The position numbers and the translations under genes were made by a program. A stretch of DNA of 64,000 bases from an uncultured Elusimicrobia bacterium (GTDB lineage Bacteria; Elusimicrobiota; Elusimicrobia; Elusimicrobiales; UBA9959). The notes beneath the pieces were generated by a model. The model was not told the DNA's origin. It was given only the letters and a program-made list of their open reading frames with translations, and ran no database searches. Below are positions 60,298 to 64,000 of this stretch, piece by piece (position 1 is the stretch's first letter; each line of letters starts with the position of its first letter). The stretch spans positions 1 to 64,000 of the forward strand of contig CAISZM010000028.1 of assembly GCA_903889965.1 (NCBI GenBank), read 5' to 3'.

Positions 60298-61397
60298 AAG
60301 GCAACGGGGTCGAACTGCTGCACAGCGGGGAAGAGGCGTTCCCGGCCATGCTGGCGGCGATCGGCGGAGCCCGCAGCTTCGTACTCCTGGAATCTTATTG
60401 CTTCGCGGATGACGGGATAGGCCGCGTCGTGGCCGACCTGCTGCGGAAAAAGGCCCGCGAAGGCGTGGAGGTGTACCTGCTGTACGACTCGGTCGGATCC
60501 ATACTGACCGACCGGGATTTCTTTTCCGGTCTGGCGGCCGTAGGAGTAAATGTGGCCGAGTTCAGACCCGTAATTTTCTGGAAGCCGTATTGGAACTGGA
60601 TAAAGCGGGACCACAGGAAGATCCTCTGTGTGGACGGGGAATGGGCGTTCGTCGGCGGGTTCAATATTACCGACTACGACGCGCCGCGCTCCATGGGCGG
60701 ACGCGGCTGGAAGGACGTCCAGGTGAAGGTCCGCGGCCCCGTAGTGGCGGCCGTGGAGGGAATATTCTGGGAGGCGTGGACGGTCTCCAGCCCGGTCCGC
60801 GGCCCCGCGGCGCGGCCGCGGCCTGTCCTTGCTTCGGTCGTGGCGGGCGGCCAGGCGGTTTCTGTTGTTTCGGCCAACGGCATACGCAATGTCCGTTCAA
60901 TACGCCGAAGTTACCGCTACGCCATAGACCGCGCCCTGAAGTCCATCTATATCACGAACGCCTACTTCCTCCCGGACCGACTGGTTTACCGCCGCCTGAT
61001 AAAAGCGGCGCGGCGCGGGGTCGACGTATGCGTGATAGCGCCCTGGGAGACCGACCACCCTTACGTGCGCTGGGCCTCCTGGGCCATGTACGGCCACATG
61101 ATGAAGAACGGGATAAAGATATACGAGTGGCATGGCCCCATACTTCATTCCAAAACGGCGGTGATAGACGGGGTCTGGGCCTCGGTCGGCAGTCACAACC
61201 TTGACCACCGCAGCCTGCATTACAATCTTGAATTGAACCTTAACATCCACGGTACCGGGTTCGGCGGCGAACTCGCGCGGGTTTTCCGCGAAGACCTTAA
61301 GAATTCCCGGCAGATAACGCGGGAGGACCTGCGGCGCCGGCCTTGGACCGCGCGCGCGGCCTCAAGACTTCTTTACTTCATCCGCTCGTGGCTATAA
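60243..61397 (+). CDS. Phospholipase D-family / cardiolipin synthase-like protein
   Basis: Two HxK motifs: RDHRKILCVDGEWAFVGGFN and LHSKTAVIDGVWASVGSHNLDHRS. Confidence 0.9.
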   Translation: MLEKENWRRYCSRSANTIEGNGVELLHSGEEAFPAMLAAIGGARSFVLLESYCFADDGIGRVVADLLRKKAREGVEVYLLYDSVGSILTDRDFFSGLAAVGVNVAEFRPVIFWKPYWNWIKRDHRKILCVDGEWAFVGGFNITDYDAPRSMGGRGWKDVQVKVRGPVVAAVEGIFWEAWTVSSPVRGPAARPRPVLASVVAGGQAVSVVSANGIRNVRSIRRSYRYAIDRALKSIYITNAYFLPDRLVYRRLIKAARRGVDVCVIAPWETDHPYVRWASWAMYGHMMKNGIKIYEWHGPILHSKTAVIDGVWASVGSHNLDHRSLHYNLELNLNIHGTGFGGELARVFREDLKNSRQITREDLRRRPWTARAASRLLYFIRSWL

Positions 61398-62785
61398 TGA
61401 GAACGATCCTTCTGCTGTTACTCCTCGGCTGCCCGCCGGCGCTTTGCGCCGGGGGGGAGGCGCAGCCCCAGAACGCCCGGGAAACCGAACTGGCCGCGGT
61501 GAGGGACAGGCTTTCATTCAGCCTTTTCTTCAGGGGCGAGGTGGCCGACGCGCTGATCGCTTCCGGAGTTGCGGCCAGGTATGTGGGCCTGGGCGGAGTG
61601 GAGACCAACTCCGGGGCGCGCTCAATAGTGATGGAATGGATACAGAAAAATAAGGGCGCGGCGGCGGAGCTATACCTGAACCTTAGATCCGGCGAGACCG
61701 CGCCGCCGGAAAATATCCGGGAGCATGAATCTGTGTGGGAGATCAATCCGAATTTCCTGAGCCTGATCAAGGACCTCAATGCCGCCGCCGGAGGGGCCGG
61801 CGTTCCGATGGAGGCCCTTGAGGCGGCGGGCCGGAGTCTTTACGAGGGGCCCCAGCAGACGGGCGCCGTCCGCGCCGCGCTGGCCGGCGACGCAGGCCCG
61901 GGGGGAGCCGCCTTTTTTTCCGGATACGCCGATTACCGCCTGAACAAAGCCGGGCTGGAGCGTGAAGTCGCCGCGGACGGCGTCTGGCTGGCGGCTGCGC
62001 GCGGCCCGGACGGGGGAGCCCCGCGCGGGCTTGAGAGGCCGTACAGGGAAGCGCTGGCGGAGTATGGGGATTTCGTGGTGGCAGCCTCGGGGGTTAAAGG
62101 CCGGGGTCGTATAACCGGCGCCGAATCCCGGGCGCTTGAGTCCGGCCGCGCGCGTGTGCGCGCAAAAATAGCTTCGCTGGAACTGAGTCTCAGGGCGGCG
62201 GACCTGGCGGCGATAGAGGCGGCGCTGCGCGCGCTGGCCGGGACGGCTGGAGCGGACACACTGGCCGCCGCCGCCGCAGGCTTGAGGGCTTCTTTTGAGG
62301 CGGCCGCCGCGGGCCAGCAAGCCGGGGCAGGGCTGGGCGCCGCGGAAAGGGATTTTTCGGTTTTTTACCTGCGGTATTCGGCCTACAGCGGGTTTATCGG
62401 CCTCAAGCGCGCGTCGGAGGCGGGGGGGTTCTCCTGCCTCTATGACTACGCGATGCTGAAGTATCTCGCCTATTTTTTTCCGCGCTCCGCTTACCCGGCT
62501 GACAGGGCAGAGCTGGAGGGAGCCGCCGCCGGGCTTGATGAAGCGCTTTTGAAAGCGGCCGAAGGGAATATCGCGGGCGCTTTCTCCGGCTTGCCTGGCG
62601 GGCCTGGAAGAATAGCCGCGGCCGCGGGCCGCGTCAGGCGCGCCTCGGCTTTCAACCGCAGCGCGCAGTTTTTTTTATGGGGCCTGCTCTTCAGGCCGGT
62701 GGAACTGAATGTGGAGCTGAAAGGCGGCCATGCGGTCTTTAGACCCGAGGCCGCGCTCTTCAGTATTATGGCCGGGAAATTGTGA
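61397..62785 (+). CDS. Hypothetical secreted protein
   Basis: Signal peptide, overlaps upstream stop (taatg). Confidence 0.65.
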   Translation: MRTILLLLLLGCPPALCAGGEAQPQNARETELAAVRDRLSFSLFFRGEVADALIASGVAARYVGLGGVETNSGARSIVMEWIQKNKGAAAELYLNLRSGETAPPENIREHESVWEINPNFLSLIKDLNAAAGGAGVPMEALEAAGRSLYEGPQQTGAVRAALAGDAGPGGAAFFSGYADYRLNKAGLEREVAADGVWLAAARGPDGGAPRGLERPYREALAEYGDFVVAASGVKGRGRITGAESRALESGRARVRAKIASLELSLRAADLAAIEAALRALAGTAGADTLAAAAAGLRASFEAAAAGQQAGAGLGAAERDFSVFYLRYSAYSGFIGLKRASEAGGFSCLYDYAMLKYLAYFFPRSAYPADRAELEGAAAGLDEALLKAAEGNIAGAFSGLPGGPGRIAAAAGRVRRASAFNRSAQFFLWGLLFRPVELNVELKGGHAVFRPEAALFSIMAGKL

Positions 62786-63848
62786 AACCCTGCAGCTTAT
62801 CGTGCGCCGCGGCTTCAGCTTCGGCCTTCAGCGCGTTCTTCATGCGGGCTTGAGCCACCTGCTCGCGTACCCCTCGTATCCACTTATTGTCTATCTTGTT
62901 CAGGCGGCTGGTCAGTTCTTCCAGGGTCTTAGGCGGCTTCAAGCCCAGTATATTAGCGTACATGTCGTCTTTTACGCTCTGTCTCTCGTCCCAATGTACG
63001 GAAGTAAAGCCGGAGATCAGTCCCTGCTTGAATTGGGCAACGTCGCTGGCCGGGTCCTGCCCGAACCGCGAATACGCTTTCAGCATCATGCTTTCCCAGT
63101 GGCCGTTGCTGACGGCCTGCGCCGAGGGCATAAGGAGCAGGCCGCCTAGCCGCCTGGCTTCAGCCACCGTGGGCGCTTTGGAACCGTTGAAAAAGGTGTT
63201 GTAGCTTATCAGGTCGTCTATCCCGTTGAAGAGCGTGTTTATCGCGTCGCCCATGAAGTACGCGGAAACTTCGTCCGCCTTCATCCAGGAGTAACGGTAG
63301 AAAAGCGACTGCGAGCGCAGGTCGGCCTGTATGGCGTTGACCGCGTCGTAGTGTTCCCTGGCGGGCGTACCCTTCGGCGCGCCCTTGTCGGCCAGCACGT
63401 CCCGCTCCGCGTGTACGTACTCGTGCAGCAGCGTGGAGATCTCGTAGGGTTTAAGGTCGAAGCGCACCCGGGGTTGTCCGCCTTCGCTGAAATCCGGCGG
63501 GAGGTGCAGCGTGTTCATCATATAGCCATAGGTCGCGGCCGCGTCCGCCGGCATACCGCCGAAAACCACCTTCACTTTCGAGGTAAGCGCACGGAGCTGC
63601 CCGGTCGCAAGGCCAACGCTCTCAAGGCGGAGGAAAAAACCGGACATGTCCGCGCTTACGGTCTTGACGGATGAAACGCCCTGGAGCGCGGCCGGTTGGG
63701 CGGGCGCCGACGGGACCGGCACGGCCGCTTCGGCCGCGCGTTCAAGGCTGAACGAGTCGTTAAAATCTTCTGCGGCTGGAACGGCGCGGGCCTGCGACAG
63801 ACAGGCCAGCGAAAGGGCTGAAGAAAGCGTAAGGATATAGAGGCGCAT
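62766..63848 (-). CDS. Hypothetical secreted protein with HExxH motif (putative metallopeptidase)
   Basis: Signal peptide; STLLHEYVHAERDVLADKG. Confidence 0.65.
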   Translation of the reverse strand: MRLYILTLSSALSLACLSQARAVPAAEDFNDSFSLERAAEAAVPVPSAPAQPAALQGVSSVKTVSADMSGFFLRLESVGLATGQLRALTSKVKVVFGGMPADAAATYGYMMNTLHLPPDFSEGGQPRVRFDLKPYEISTLLHEYVHAERDVLADKGAPKGTPAREHYDAVNAIQADLRSQSLFYRYSWMKADEVSAYFMGDAINTLFNGIDDLISYNTFFNGSKAPTVAEARRLGGLLLMPSAQAVSNGHWESMMLKAYSRFGQDPASDVAQFKQGLISGFTSVHWDERQSVKDDMYANILGLKPPKTLEELTSRLNKIDNKWIRGVREQVAQARMKNALKAEAEAAAHDKLQGFTISRP

Positions 63849-64000
63849 TAGGTTCCTTTTGTCCGGACCGATACCGCTCGTACATTAAGTATAACAGCGG
63901 CGCTGGTCCTTGGCAAAGGCACAAAGGCCCCCGAAAAGCGGTTTTAGGGCCCAGGCCGCTATGGGCACTCGGGCCCGCGGCGCCCGGCGCCGGTTACAGC

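Overview
GC-rich bacterial chromosomal window, densely packed with protein-coding operons. The lineage may be Elusimicrobiota-like, but this is a low-confidence inference. From left to right: gyrB (3' end) and gyrA; a MarC-type membrane protein; secreted muramidase-like and papain-like proteins; a YIP1/acyltransferase/ABC-F/adenosine deaminase stretch; a three- to four-gene membrane locus in which a DUF2207-like protein carries a C-terminal (ACHX)n tail and is followed by a radical SAM/SPASM enzyme; nifU/nifS with an Rrf2 regulator and two tRNAs; aspC-like, pckA and a SWIB protein; a complete F-type ATP synthase operon (interrupted by an hldD-like gene) followed by a complete V/A-type ATPase operon; ubiE/menE-type methyltransferase; pilMNOPQ followed by two O-antigen-ligase-like proteins and a PLD-family enzyme. 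The strongest candidate for an undescribed system is the ACHX-tail protein plus radical SAM maturase with flanking membrane proteins (18502-23171). Other notable signals are a branched structured element between nifU and nifS, a promoter-to-terminator bounded putative ncRNA at 4862-5263, a structured intergenic region before a tRNA, an intergenic repeat family interrupted by a 3x30 bp tandem array, and two different rotary ATPases back to back. All calls come from reading the sequence and the supplied ORFs. No database search was run.
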